The notes under the pieces: generated by a model
Database searches by the model: none
Told to the model about the DNA's origin: nothing
What the model saw: the letters and a program-made list of their open reading frames with translations, nothing else
Translations under genes and position numbers: made by a program
Assembly: GCF_014204895.1 (NCBI RefSeq)
Contig: NZ_JACHMF010000001.1
Coordinates: forward strand, 2,976,001-3,040,000
Reading direction: 5' to 3'
DNA: 64,000 nucleotides
Origin: Paractinoplanes abujensis
GTDB taxonomy: Bacteria; Actinomycetota; Actinomycetes; Mycobacteriales; Micromonosporaceae
Part shown: positions 44,031 to 53,140 of the stretch, one piece after another
How the letters are laid out: every line of letters starts with the position of its first letter
Numbering within the stretch: the first letter of the stretch is position 1

Positions 44031-45177
44031 GACCTCTCCATGGCCGCCAGCCTACGAAAGCGTCGGCCAGCAGACTGCCCGCCGAGCCCACGACCAGGCC
44101 GGTCAGCAGCGCGGGGCCCGGGTGCACGGTCAGCCGCACGTCCAGCAGGGGCACGGCGAAAATCAGCGCCCGTACGCCGAGGCCGGCCGACACCGATGAC
44201 AGCAGGGCCAGGGCGGCCAGCCCCAGTCCGGCCCCCAGCGCGACCCCGGTGACCCGCCGGACCGGGCGGCCGGGGCTGACCCGCCGGGCCGCGCCCGCGA
44301 CGAGCACACAGCAGGCGAGAAGCCCGGCGACACCGGTGGCGTGGACCGGGAACGCGCCGACGGCCGCCTCCGCGCGGCCGTCGAACGCGCAGGCGAGCAC
44401 ACCGTCGGCGTGCAGTGTGGTCGGCAGGAGCAAGCCGAGCGGCAGCGTGAGCAGGAGCCCGCCGGCGGCCGTCCGCCCGCCGAGGGCCGCCGCGGCCACC
44501 ACGCTGACAATGACGATGCCCAGGGCCGGCCACCGCAGAACCCGCAACCCCGCACGGGCCGGCGGGAACCGCAGTCCGAGCCAGCACAGGACGGCTACGG
44601 CCAGCGCCAGCACCACGGCGCCGCCCACGGCCGAGCCGACGCTCACGCTGAATCCGGCGTCGAGAGCCCGGCCGCCGGGCAGGCCGGGCGAAGCGGATCC
44701 CCCGCCGCGCGAGCCCAGCGATCCGAAGCGGGCCACCCCCGCCGGGCAGGCGTTCAGTCCGGCCGCCCCCGTGGCGGCCCCGACCGGCAGCGTCAGCGCG
44801 CCCCGGGCGAACCGGCCGATCACCCCGGCCCCACCGGCGAAGACTGCCGACGCCGCCCCGGCGCGCACCAGCAAACCCGCACGGCCGCCGCGCACGAGAA
44901 GCAGGCCGAGCACGAGCGCCCCGGCCGCGGTGACACCGAGCGGGACCATCTCGATCCGTCCACCCACGGCGATCGGCAAGCCACCGGACGGCGCCGCCCC
45001 GACCTGCACCGGAGCGCCCAGCGCCAGTCCGGCCACGGCGGCCGACAGCCGGTCGAGCCGGCCCACCCGCCCGGCGTCGAGCACCACCAGACCGGCCAGC
45101 GCGACGCCACCCATCGCGAGCAGCGCCGCGCCCGCCGCGCCGGCGCCGGCGTACACGTGCCGGAGAACCGGTGTCAT
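44014..45177 (-). CDS. Streptophobe-like hydrophobic membrane protein
   Basis: A 387-residue, extremely Ala/Gly/Val/Leu-rich polytopic protein with about ten helices. Its N-terminal region (GVALAGLVVLDAGRVGRLDRLSAAVAGLALG) and the segment GRIEMVPLGVTAAGALVLGLLLVRG resemble the streptophobe family of Streptomyces and relatives (a P-L-G-V-x-L-x-G-A motif after an extracellular loop). Function is unknown. It shares bases with the ABC permease stop (TGATG) and overlaps the response regulator by 17, so it is embedded between an exporter and a two-component system. It could be a signal-transducing accessory of the exporter. Confidence 0.75.
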   Translation of the reverse strand: MTPVLRHVYAGAGAAGAALLAMGGVALAGLVVLDAGRVGRLDRLSAAVAGLALGAPVQVGAAPSGGLPIAVGGRIEMVPLGVTAAGALVLGLLLVRGGRAGLLVRAGAASAVFAGGAGVIGRFARGALTLPVGAATGAAGLNACPAGVARFGSLGSRGGGSASPGLPGGRALDAGFSVSVGSAVGGAVVLALAVAVLCWLGLRFPPARAGLRVLRWPALGIVIVSVVAAAALGGRTAAGGLLLTLPLGLLLPTTLHADGVLACAFDGRAEAAVGAFPVHATGVAGLLACCVLVAGAARRVSPGRPVRRVTGVALGAGLGLAALALLSSVSAGLGVRALIFAVPLLDVRLTVHPGPALLTGLVVGSAGSLLADAFVGWRPWRGHDTER

Positions 45178-45944
45178 CAGACGACGTCGCGGCGGTGGAA
45201 GGCCACGAACGCGGCGGCCAGCACGCCGGCGACGGCGAGACCCATGCCGCCCAGGTTGAGCCACGGGTGGGGGAAGTCGGGGTCCGGCACCGTGGTGAGG
45301 GCGGCCGCGCCGCCGAGGGTGGGCCAGTAGTCGAAGATGCCGCGCATCCACGACGGGAACAGTCCGGCCAGTGCGGGCACCAGGAAGACGATCCCGACCA
45401 GCGTGGCCAGCGCCCCCGCCGTGGCGCGCACCAGGGCGCCCAGTCCTACGGCGAGCAGGCCGATCACCGCGAGGTAGAGGCCGCCCGCGAGGACGGCGGG
45501 GAGCACACCGGGGTCACCGAGCGCGGCGCTGGGCACGCCTTGCCGGGCGATCAGGGCCTGACCGATCAGGAAGGCGCCGAACATCAGCAGTTCCCCGGCG
45601 ACGACGGCGATCACCGCGGCCAGCGTCACCTTGGCCGCCAGCACCCGGGTGCGGCGGGGCGTGGCGGTCAGCGTGGTGCTCATCAGCCCGGTGGCGTATT
45701 CCGACGTGACCACGAGGATGCCGAGCACGCCGATGATGAGCTGGGCGACGATGTACGCCGTCAGGCTGTGCCCGGTCGGGTCCCACGCCTGGCGGTCCGC
45801 CGCTGTCGCCTCGGCCCACGTGTCGCCGGTGGCATTGGCGGCCAGCGCCGAGATGCCCAGCCCGACGACGAACAGGCAGGCCAGCGTGAGCCAGGTCGAC
45901 CGCAGGCTGCGGAGCTTGACCCATTCCGCGTGCAGGGTCCTCAT
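45177..45944 (-). CDS. ABC-2 type transporter permease
   Basis: A 255-residue protein with six helices. It begins MRTLHAEWVKLRSLRSTWLTLACL, the standard opening of actinobacterial ABC-2 permeases (E-W-x-K-L-R-S-x-R-S-T), and contains EYATGLMSTTLTATPRRTRVLAAK, the cytosolic coupling helix. The ATPase gene upstream overlaps by 4 bases. The substrate is not known; these pairs typically export antimicrobial peptides or lipids. Confidence 0.92.
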   Translation of the reverse strand: MRTLHAEWVKLRSLRSTWLTLACLFVVGLGISALAANATGDTWAEATAADRQAWDPTGHSLTAYIVAQLIIGVLGILVVTSEYATGLMSTTLTATPRRTRVLAAKVTLAAVIAVVAGELLMFGAFLIGQALIARQGVPSAALGDPGVLPAVLAGGLYLAVIGLLAVGLGALVRATAGALATLVGIVFLVPALAGLFPSWMRGIFDYWPTLGGAAALTTVPDPDFPHPWLNLGGMGLAVAGVLAAAFVAFHRRDVV

Positions 45945-46855
45945 GCCGCCACCCCCTGGAACTCGACGCTGTCGCGGGTGAGGGCCATGAAGGCGTCCTC
46001 CAGCGAGGCCCGCTGCGGGGTCAGTTCGCTGAGCACGATCCCGTGGAAGGCGGCCAGCCGCCCGATGTCACCGGCGGCCATGTCCGCGACGACCAGCGAC
46101 GACTCGAGCCCCTCGTGGACCGTCGCGCCCGCCTCGGTCAGTCTGCGGGTCAGCGCGACGGGGTCGTCCGCGCGCACCAGGACCGTGCCGGCCCCACCCG
46201 TACGGGTCAGTTCGCTGATGGTCGTGTCGGCGATCAGGCGCCCGCGGCCGACGACGATCAGGTGGTCGGCGGTCTGCGCCATCTCGCTCATCAGGTGGCT
46301 GGAGACGAGTACGGCCCGGCCCTCGGCGGCCAGCGACCGCATCAGGTCGCGCACCCAGCGGATGCCTTCGGGGTCGAGCCCGTTGACCGGCTCGTCGAAG
46401 ATCAGCACCTGCGGGTCGCCGAGCAGGGCGGCCGCGATGCCGAGCCGCTGCCGCATGCCGAGCGAGAAACTGCCGGCCCGCTTGGCCGCGACGCTTTCCA
46501 TCCCCGTACGGGAAAGGACCTCGCCCACCCTCGTGCGGGGCAGGCCGTTGCTCACCGCGAGGGCCAGCAGGTGGTGGTAGGCCGTGCGGCCGCCGTGCAC
46601 CGCCCCCGCGTCGAGCAGCGCGCCCACTTCGAGCAGCGGCACCGGCAGGTCACGGTAGCGGCGCCCGCCCACGGTGACCGTGCCCCGGTCGGGCGCGACC
46701 AGCCCGACGATCATGCGCATGGTGGTCGACTTGCCGGCACCGTTGGGCCCCAGGAAGCCGGTCACCTGGCCCGGCTCGACAGTGAAGGTGAGATCGTCGA
46801 CCACCGTCGCGGGCCCGTAGCGTTTGGTCAGGCCCCGTACCTCGATCATGCTCAT
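45941..46855 (-). CDS. ABC transporter ATP-binding protein
   Basis: A 304-residue ATPase of the bacitracin/CcmA-like group. Walker A is GPNGAGKST, signature FSLGMRQRLGIAAALL, Walker B VLIFDEPVNGLDPEG and switch His in VLVSSHLMSEM. A C-terminal extension (about 215-300, ADTTISELTRTGGAGTVLVRADDP) resembles those of export-type ATPases. First gene of the ATPase, permease, streptophobe, regulator, kinase operon; all five overlap. The promoter must lie in the 121-base gap shared with the divergent SBF-type gene. Confidence 0.95.
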   Translation of the reverse strand: MSMIEVRGLTKRYGPATVVDDLTFTVEPGQVTGFLGPNGAGKSTTMRMIVGLVAPDRGTVTVGGRRYRDLPVPLLEVGALLDAGAVHGGRTAYHHLLALAVSNGLPRTRVGEVLSRTGMESVAAKRAGSFSLGMRQRLGIAAALLGDPQVLIFDEPVNGLDPEGIRWVRDLMRSLAAEGRAVLVSSHLMSEMAQTADHLIVVGRGRLIADTTISELTRTGGAGTVLVRADDPVALTRRLTEAGATVHEGLESSLVVADMAAGDIGRLAAFHGIVLSELTPQRASLEDAFMALTRDSVEFQGVAA

Positions 46856-46976
46856 GGCTCGATGCTGGCCGCCGCGACTGGCCGGTTTCGCAGAGGTTCT
46901 GGGGGAGTTCTGTGAGATCGCCCGGTCGCGGCGGGGGCCGCCGTCCGATCCCTCAGGAAACGTTCATGATGGGACG

Positions 46977-47912
46977 GTGGAACGGCACCAGGTCACGATC
47001 TACCTGTCGGCGATCGCGGCCGGGGCCGCCCTGGGCCTGCTCGCGCCCGGCGCCGGCCCGGGGCTCGAACACGTGATCAGCCCCGTGCTCGGCGCCCTGC
47101 TCTACGTCACGTTCCTGCAGGTGCCGATGAAGGACCTGGTCCACTCGTGGCGCGACGGCCGGTTCCTCGCGGCCGCGCTGGTGGTCAACTTCGTCGTGGT
47201 GCCGCTCGTGGTGGCCGCGATGTTCGCTTTCCTGCCCTCGGACCAGGCCGTACGGGTGGGGGTCCTGCTGGTTCTGCTGGCGCCCTGCATCGACTACGTC
47301 ATCGTGTTCAGCGGCCTGGCCGGGGGCAGCAGCGACCGTCTGCTGGCCACCACCCCGCTGCTGCTGATCGCCCAGATGGCCCTGCTGCCCCTGTTCCTGG
47401 TGGCCTTCCTGGGCCCCGGCCTGGCCGACGTGGTCGAGGCCGGCCCGTTCCTCCGCGCGTTCCTGCTGCTGATCGTCATCCCGCTCGCGCTGGCCGGGGC
47501 CACCCGGGCCCGGGGCCGCCGAGCCGTCCCGGCGCTGACCACGACGATGGTGCCGCTCATGGCCGCGACCCTGCTGGTGGTGGTCGCCTCGCAGACCCCG
47601 CGACTGACGGCCGCAGTGCTCGGCAGCATCCCCTTCTACGCCCTGTTCCTGCTGGTCATGGCCTTCGCAGGCCTCGGCGTAGCCCGCCTGTTCCGGCTGG
47701 ACGGCCCGGCGAGCCGCGCGATCGTCTTCACCGGCGCGACCCGCAACTCCCTGGTCGTGCTCCCCCTGGCCCTGGCCCTTCCGGAGACCATGTCGGTGGC
47801 ACCCGCCGTCGTCGTCACCCAGACGCTGATCGAGGTGATCGGCATGGTGCTCTACGTGCGCGCGATCCCCCGCCTGGAGAGCCGGGTCAGGCGTCGGTGG
47901 CGGGCATCGTGA
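46977..47912 (+). CDS. SBF/ACR3-type membrane transporter
   Basis: From a GTG at 46977 (VERHQVTIYLSAIAAGAALGL) the 311-residue protein shows ten hydrophobic segments, the bile acid:sodium symporter/arsenite permease fold. The LLAPCIDYVIVFSGLAGGSSDRLLA section with the conserved helix-break Pro-Cys resembles the APC-T motif of ACR3 arsenite exporters, where the Cys is functional. FTGATRNSLVVLPLALALP is the second unwound-helix motif. No ars genes are adjacent, so arsenite export is possible but unproven. Its 3' end overlaps the convergent CHASE3 kinase gene by 26 bases. Confidence 0.82.
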   Translation: MERHQVTIYLSAIAAGAALGLLAPGAGPGLEHVISPVLGALLYVTFLQVPMKDLVHSWRDGRFLAAALVVNFVVVPLVVAAMFAFLPSDQAVRVGVLLVLLAPCIDYVIVFSGLAGGSSDRLLATTPLLLIAQMALLPLFLVAFLGPGLADVVEAGPFLRAFLLLIVIPLALAGATRARGRRAVPALTTTMVPLMAATLLVVVASQTPRLTAAVLGSIPFYALFLLVMAFAGLGVARLFRLDGPASRAIVFTGATRNSLVVLPLALALPETMSVAPAVVVTQTLIEVIGMVLYVRAIPRLESRVRRRWRAS

Positions 47913-49458
47913 ACCAGAGGGAGGTGCCCTCCTCGACGTCGAGGTCGAGCCAGATGCGCCCGCCGTGGTATTCGACGATTTTCTTGCCGATGGCCAGGCC
48001 GATGCCGGTGCCGTCGTAGGCCTCCCGCGGGTGCAGGCGCTGGAAGATGACGAAGACCTTGTCGGCGAACTCGCGTTCGATGCCGATGCCGTTGTCGCGT
48101 ACGTTGATCCGCCACTCGTCGCCTTCACGTTCGGCGCTGACCCGCACCACCGGCGGCACGCCGGGGCGGCGGAACTTGAGCGAGTTGCCGATCAGGTTGA
48201 CGAACAGGGTCGTCAGCAGCGGCTCCTCGCCCTCCACCACGGGCAGGTCGGACCACGTGATCTCGGCGTCGTCGCCCGCCCGCGCCTCGAGCTGCGACTT
48301 CACCTCGGTCAGGACCCGTTCCAGCGGCACCGGGGTGAATTCCGACGTGAGCCGCCCGACGCGGGAGAACGCGAGCAGGTCGTTGATCAGCCGCTGCATC
48401 CGCTGGGCGCCGTCCACCGCGAAGCCGATGTACTGGTCGGCCCGCTCGTCGAGCTGACCCGCGTACCGGCGCTGCAGCAACTGGCAGAAGCTGGCCACTT
48501 TGCGCAGCGGCTCCTGCAGGTCGTGCGACGCCACGTAGGCGAACTGCTCGAGGTCACGGTTGGACCGGCCGAGCTCCTCGGCTTTGAGCTCGAGCTGCTG
48601 GTTGGCCGCTTCGACCAGCGTGCGGGCCTCGCGCACCTCGGTCAGTTCGGAGGCGATCCGCCGGCGCATGCCGTCGACGTCGCCCGCCAGGCTGCTCAGT
48701 TCGGGTGACCCGGCCGAGACGATCCGGCGCTCGTAGTCACCGCCGGCCACCCGCCGCACCTGCGCCGCCAGCTCGGCGATGGGCCGGCTGACCAGCCGGT
48801 CGAGCAGCAACAGCATCAGCCCGCCCACCAGGACCAGGATGACGGCGGCCGCGATCTCCAGCGCGACCAGCACGGACGCCGTCCGCCGGGCCGCGCCCGC
48901 CGCCTCGTCGCGCAGGGTCAGGATGTCGGCCTGCAGGGTGTCGATGGCCGCGCGCAGGGCGTTGAAGCGGGCGTCACCGGCCCCAGCGGCGGCGGTCCCG
49001 CCGGCGATCACCGGCTCGGCCACGTCGGCGCGCCACTGGCCGGCCAGTTGCCGCACCTGTTCCAGGTCGGCGCGGATGTCGGCCCGGCCGCCGGGCCCGT
49101 TGAGTTCGCCGATGCGGGCGAGCAGTTGCTTCTCGGCGGCCACCCCTTGCTCGTACGGCTGCAGGTTCTTGGCGTCGCGGCTGAGCGCGTATCCCCGTAC
49201 GCCGGTCTCCTGGTCGAGGTACGCCGAGTACAGCTCCTGACCGGCGACACGCATGGGGCCGGTCTTGTCGAGCAGCACGTCGAGGTTCTTGTTGCTGTCG
49301 ATCGCGGTCACGGCGGCGAACGCGCCGATGCCGGCCAGCAGCAGCCCGGCCACGGTGAACAGCACGAGCACGCGGCGGCGCATCGTCCAGGAGGTGATGC
49401 GCAAGCTGTCCACGGTGAGAGCCGTCCTGTCGGGGGTGAGACGGGAAGTATGAAGCAT
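47887..49458 (-). CDS. CHASE3-HAMP sensor histidine kinase
   Basis: A 523-residue kinase: helix (about 27-48), CHASE3 sensor (about 50-190; SAYLDQETGVRGYALSRD is diagnostic), helix (about 193-217), HAMP (RLVSRPIAELAAQVRRVAGGDYERR), a coiled coil (LVEAANQQLELKAEELGRSNRDLEQ), HisKA with the His in YVASHDLQEPLRKV (the phytochrome-type variant) and HATPase_c (LFVNLIGNSLKF, RDNGIGI, FQRLH, GTGIGLAIGKKIV). No response regulator gene is next to it; such kinases often pair with a small REC protein encoded elsewhere. The downstream end overlaps the SBF-type gene on the other strand. The start could also be an inner codon near the MRRRV at 49383. Confidence 0.93.
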   Translation of the reverse strand: MLHTSRLTPDRTALTVDSLRITSWTMRRRVLVLFTVAGLLLAGIGAFAAVTAIDSNKNLDVLLDKTGPMRVAGQELYSAYLDQETGVRGYALSRDAKNLQPYEQGVAAEKQLLARIGELNGPGGRADIRADLEQVRQLAGQWRADVAEPVIAGGTAAAGAGDARFNALRAAIDTLQADILTLRDEAAGAARRTASVLVALEIAAAVILVLVGGLMLLLLDRLVSRPIAELAAQVRRVAGGDYERRIVSAGSPELSSLAGDVDGMRRRIASELTEVREARTLVEAANQQLELKAEELGRSNRDLEQFAYVASHDLQEPLRKVASFCQLLQRRYAGQLDERADQYIGFAVDGAQRMQRLINDLLAFSRVGRLTSEFTPVPLERVLTEVKSQLEARAGDDAEITWSDLPVVEGEEPLLTTLFVNLIGNSLKFRRPGVPPVVRVSAEREGDEWRINVRDNGIGIEREFADKVFVIFQRLHPREAYDGTGIGLAIGKKIVEYHGGRIWLDLDVEEGTSLWFTMPATDA

Positions 49459-49499
49459 GTCGTTTGCCGCAGCGCAACTAACCCGTCCGTGTTTGCTTC

Positions 49500-49526
49500 C
49501 TAAAGGCTTTAGGTTGTAGCCTTAAG
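49500..49526. promoter_or_regulatory. Inverted repeat between the CHASE3 kinase and a TetR gene
   Basis: CTAAAGGCT (49500-49508) and AGCCTTAAG (49518-49526) pair at eight of nine positions with a 9-base spacer. The element is in the 85-base gap between divergent genes, just before the TetR gene's ribosome site, in an AT-rich stretch. It is a natural candidate for the TetR operator; the kinase gene could also be affected. Confidence 0.65.
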
Positions 49527-49543
49527 TCATTAGGGAGGCAATG

Positions 49544-50116
49544 ATGGCGCGCAAGGGGCTGACGGCCGAGCTGGTGACGGTGGCCGGGGCGGAGCTGGCC
49601 GACGAGGCGGGTTTCGCGCAGGTCACACCGTCGGCGGTGGCGCGGCGGGTCGGCGTGCAGGTGGCCAGCCTGTACGCGCATGTCCGCAACGCCGACGACC
49701 TGCGCACGCGCATCACGCTGCTGGCGCTGACCGAGATGGCCGACCGGGCCGCGGCCGCGCTGGCGGGCCGCGCGGGCCGGGACGCCCTGGTCGCGCTGGG
49801 CAACACGTATCGCGACTACGCCCGCGAGCATCCCGGGCGCTACGAGGCGGCCCAGGCCCGGCTCGACCACGCGACCGCGCTGGCCAGTGCCGGCCCCCGC
49901 CACGCCGAGATGATGCGCGCCATCCTGCGGGGGTACGCCCTTCCCGAGACCGAGCAGACCCACGCCGTACGGCTGATCGGCAGCACTGTCCACGGCTACA
50001 TCACTCAGGAGTCGGGCGGCGGGTTCGACCACAGCCGGCCCGGCCCGCAGCAGAGCTGGGAGCGCATCCTCGACGCGCTCGACACGCTGCTGCGCCATTG
50101 GCCCCACGAAGGATGA
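49544..50116 (+). CDS. TetR family transcriptional regulator (WHG-type)
   Basis: GGGAGG lies five bases before the second of two adjacent ATG codons, so I use 49544; the first is 49541. The 190-residue protein has an HTH at residues about 25-50 (VTPSAVARRVGVQVASLYAHVRNADDL) and a C-terminal WHG domain (GNTYRDYAREHPGRYEAAQAR, then IGSTVHGYITQES). Its last bases overlap the start of the SGNH hydrolase gene (ATGA), which it therefore likely controls together with itself. Confidence 0.92.
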   Translation: MARKGLTAELVTVAGAELADEAGFAQVTPSAVARRVGVQVASLYAHVRNADDLRTRITLLALTEMADRAAAALAGRAGRDALVALGNTYRDYAREHPGRYEAAQARLDHATALASAGPRHAEMMRAILRGYALPETEQTHAVRLIGSTVHGYITQESGGGFDHSRPGPQQSWERILDALDTLLRHWPHEG

Positions 50117-51264
50117 TTACGGTGACAGACCACACCACACCCGTGACCGCCGAGCTGATCCGCGGCGCCGTCGAGCTGGAGGAGACGCACCACGGGCTGC
50201 TGCCCCACCGGCTTCCGGCCTGGGCGCGCGCCCAGGCCGCCGACCCGCAGATCGCGACGGTCGAGGCCCAACCTTCCGGCGTACGGGTGGTGTTCCGCAC
50301 CCGGGCCACCGGTGTCACGCTCGTGGCCGCACCCACCCGGCTGGAGCTGCGCGGGGTGCCGGCCCGCCCGCCGGGCGTCTACGACCTGCTCGTGGACGGC
50401 GTCCTGGCCGGCCGGCGGACGAACCCCGGGGGCACGACCGTGACGGTCGACCCGGCCACCGGGGCCGTCGACACCGTGCCCGGCGAGCCCGGCCGCGTCG
50501 ACTTCACCGGCCTGTCCGACGAGCTCAAGACCGTCGAGATCTGGCTGCCGCACTATGAGCGCACCGAGCTCGTCGAGCTGCACACGGACGCCCCGGTCGC
50601 GGCGGCACCGCCCTCCGGCCGGCCGCGGTGGCTGCATCACGGCAGCTCGATCAGTCAGGGCTCGAACGCCGCCGCCCCGACCGGCATCTGGCCCGTGGTG
50701 GCGGCCGCGCACGCCGGGGTCGAGCTGACCAACCTGGGCTTCGGCGGCAGCGCCCTGATCGACCCGTTCACCGCCCGCACGATGCGGGACCTGCCGGCCG
50801 ACATCATCAGCGTCAAGCTCGGCATCAACGTCGTCAACGCCGACCTGATGCGCCGGCGCGCCTTCGGCCCGGCCGTGCACGGCTTCCTCGACACGATCCG
50901 CGACGGCCACCCGTCGACGCCGCTGGTGGTGGTCTCGCCGATCTACTGCCCCATCCACGAGGACACACCGGGCCCCGGCGCCTTCGACGTCGAGGCCCTG
51001 CGCGAAGGCCGGATGAGTTTCGTGGCCACCGGTGACCCGGCCGAGCGGGCCGCGGGCAAACTCACCCTCACGGTCATCCGCGAGGAGCTGTCCCGCATCG
51101 TGGCCGAGCGCGCCCCGACCGACCCGCACTTGTCCTACCTGGACGGGCTCTCCCTGTACGGCGAGGCCGACCACGCGGAGCTGCCCCTGCCCGACCGGTT
51201 GCACCCGGACGCGGCCACCCACGAGCTGATCGGGCGCCGCTTCGCCGAGCGGGTGTTCAGTTAG
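50113..51264 (+). CDS. SGNH/GDSL-family hydrolase
   Basis: The ATG at 50113 overlaps the TetR stop by 4 bases. The 383-residue protein has an N-terminal beta-sandwich (about 1-165; TVEAQPSGVRVVFRTRATGVTLVA), as in carbohydrate esterase family 2 and related SGNH enzymes, and a C-terminal SGNH domain: catalytic Ser in WLHHGSSISQGS, oxyanion Gly in LGFGGSALI, Asn in KLGINVVNADLM and the catalytic Asp-x-x-His in PDRLHPDA. No signal peptide is present, so it is cytosolic and probably deacylates a small ester or sugar. The gene next to it on the other strand overlaps by 4 bases. Confidence 0.9.
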   Translation: MITVTDHTTPVTAELIRGAVELEETHHGLLPHRLPAWARAQAADPQIATVEAQPSGVRVVFRTRATGVTLVAAPTRLELRGVPARPPGVYDLLVDGVLAGRRTNPGGTTVTVDPATGAVDTVPGEPGRVDFTGLSDELKTVEIWLPHYERTELVELHTDAPVAAAPPSGRPRWLHHGSSISQGSNAAAPTGIWPVVAAAHAGVELTNLGFGGSALIDPFTARTMRDLPADIISVKLGINVVNADLMRRRAFGPAVHGFLDTIRDGHPSTPLVVVSPIYCPIHEDTPGPGAFDVEALREGRMSFVATGDPAERAAGKLTLTVIREELSRIVAERAPTDPHLSYLDGLSLYGEADHAELPLPDRLHPDAATHELIGRRFAERVFS

Positions 51265-51785
51265 TTGTCCTCGGTCTTGGTCAGCACCTTGAACGCGGAG
51301 TCGAGCTCGACGTCCCACTCCTTGTCGCCGGTGTCACGGACCTCGGCCTCGTAGGCGACACCCTGGTCGTCGCTCGCCTCGACGTCGAGGACCGTCCCGC
51401 CCGGGAAGGCGTCCAGCACGGCCTTCTCGGCCGAGGCGCGCTGAGCGTCGGTCACCGCCGGCTCGGCGGTCCCGGTGTCCGGGGTGTCGGCCTGCTGGCT
51501 CAGCACCTTCAGGTCCTTGTCGAGCACGACGTCGACCTCGGCGCCGTCGGGCTTGCGCACCTCGACCTCGTACGCCTCACCCCGGTCGTCGCTGCTCTCC
51601 ACGTCGACGACGGTGCCGCCGCCGACGGCCTGCACCGCGGCGTTGCCCACCCGGTCACGGTCGGCGCCGCTCACGTCGGCGTCGGCGCTGGCCGCGGTGG
51701 CCCACACCCCGCCGCCGACGGCGAGGGCGGCGACGGCCGCGGTGGTGACGATGACGCGCTTGCTGCGAAGCTTGGCGGTGTTCAT
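51261..51785 (-). CDS. Secreted PepSY-domain protein, two domains
   Basis: From the ATG at 51785 the 174-residue product has a signal or anchor segment (RVIVTTAAVAALAVGGGVW), then two PepSY domains of similar sequence: residues about 45-95 (AAVQAVGGGTVVDVESSDDRGEAYEVEVRKPDG in parts) and about 112-174 (AVLDAFPGGTVLDVEASDDQGVAYEAEVRD in parts). They share the GGTV-x-DVE-x-SDD-x-G-x-AYE pattern. PepSY domains usually inhibit or modulate extracytoplasmic proteases or kinases. It lies 80 bases downstream of the HK/RR pair on the same strand, the common arrangement for PepSY-regulating two-component systems. Confidence 0.9.
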   Translation of the reverse strand: MNTAKLRSKRVIVTTAAVAALAVGGGVWATAASADADVSGADRDRVGNAAVQAVGGGTVVDVESSDDRGEAYEVEVRKPDGAEVDVVLDKDLKVLSQQADTPDTGTAEPAVTDAQRASAEKAVLDAFPGGTVLDVEASDDQGVAYEAEVRDTGDKEWDVELDSAFKVLTKTEDN

Positions 51786-51865
51786 GAGGTTGCCGGCCTT
51801 CCTGATCGCGTTGGTTACCTGCACACCATGCGCGACGGTGGCTGAAGCCAACCTGAACGCGGAAC

Positions 51866-53140
51866 TCAGCGGGGAAAACGCACCGTGAAGCACGCGCCGC
51901 CCAGGGCCGAGGACGACGCCGACACCGTCCCGCCGTGCGCGGTCACGATCGTCCGGACGATGGCCAGGCCCAGACCGCTGCCACCGTCGTCGCGGGCGCG
52001 GGCCGCGTCCAGGCGCACGAACCGGTCGAAGACCCGTTCGCGCTGATCCGGTGGGATGCCCGGGCCGTCGTCGTCGACGGTGAGCTCGACGGCGTCCGGG
52101 CTCTCGCGCACGGCGACGGCCATGCGGGCGGTGGCGTGGCGGGCCGCGTTGTCGGTCAGGTTGCGCACGACCTGAGCCAGCGCGGCCGCATCACCGCGGA
52201 CCCGCCCGGCGCCCACGCCGGCCGTGTCGACCTTCACCCCCGTACGGGAGACGCGTTTGGCCTCGGCCAGGGCCAGGTCGTCGAGGTCGACATCGTGTGC
52301 CGAACGACCGGAACCGCCGTCGTCGGCCCGGGTGAGCAGGAGCAACTGGTCGACCAGGCGCTGCAGGCGGGCCGACTCCTCGAGCACCGTCGCGGCCAGC
52401 TCACCGTCGGGCAGGGCAGCCGGGTGGGCCTGCGCGACCTCGGCCACCTGGCGGATGCCGGCGACCGGGGAACGCAGCTCGTGCGAGGCGTCGGCCACGA
52501 ACGCGCGCTGCCGGTCCCGCGAGTCCTGCAGGCGGCCCAGCATCCGGTTCATGGTGCGGGCCAGCCGGCCGATCTCGTCGCGCGACGGCGGCTCGGGCAC
52601 CCGGCGGTCCAGCCGGTCCCCGGTGATCGCCTCAACCTCACGCCGGATCCGTTCGACCGGGGCCAGCGCGCGCGACGCCACCACCCACGTCGTGCCGCCC
52701 ACCAGCAGCACCAGCAGCGGCACGCCGACCAGCAGCGGCGTCAGCAGCGCCTCGGTGGACTCGTCGACGTCCTCCAGCGAGACGGCGACCACGACCCGAT
52801 AGCCGTCGCCGTCGTCGGTGACCACCAAGTACCTGTGCTCGCCGCCGGGCAGCTCCACCTCGCCCTCGACACCCGGCAGGGGCTGCGCCGACCTGACGAC
52901 CGTGCCGTCCGGGGCGGTCACCTGCCAGAGCACGTCGTCGTCGACGTCGCCCTCCGGAGCCCGTACGGACCCCGCCTGCTGCAGGAGCGCACCGGCCCGC
53001 TGCTCGGCGGTGGCCTCCAGCCCGTCGCGCAGCGAGCCCCGCATCAGCACGACCAAGGCGACCGCCCCGGCGACCAGCGCCGCCGCCACGACCAGCACGG
53101 CGGCCGCGGTCGTGCGCAGCCGGACGTCAGCCACCGTCAC
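51866..53140 (-). CDS. Two-component sensor histidine kinase next to a PepSY gene
   Basis: A 424-residue kinase from a GTG at 53140 (VTVADVRLRTT; a second GTG lies at 53134). Parts in order: helix (10-30), sensor (about 35-130), helix (about 135-155), HAMP (ALAPVERIRREVEAITGDRLDRR), HisKA with the His in FVADASHELRSPVAGI, and HATPase_c (VVRNLTDNAARHA, VDDDGPGIP, RVFDRFVR, SGLGLAIVR). Its start overlaps the response regulator stop by 14 bases. The downstream PepSY gene is a likely target. Confidence 0.94.
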   Translation of the reverse strand: MTVADVRLRTTAAAVLVVAAALVAGAVALVVLMRGSLRDGLEATAEQRAGALLQQAGSVRAPEGDVDDDVLWQVTAPDGTVVRSAQPLPGVEGEVELPGGEHRYLVVTDDGDGYRVVVAVSLEDVDESTEALLTPLLVGVPLLVLLVGGTTWVVASRALAPVERIRREVEAITGDRLDRRVPEPPSRDEIGRLARTMNRMLGRLQDSRDRQRAFVADASHELRSPVAGIRQVAEVAQAHPAALPDGELAATVLEESARLQRLVDQLLLLTRADDGGSGRSAHDVDLDDLALAEAKRVSRTGVKVDTAGVGAGRVRGDAAALAQVVRNLTDNAARHATARMAVAVRESPDAVELTVDDDGPGIPPDQRERVFDRFVRLDAARARDDGGSGLGLAIVRTIVTAHGGTVSASSSALGGACFTVRFPR

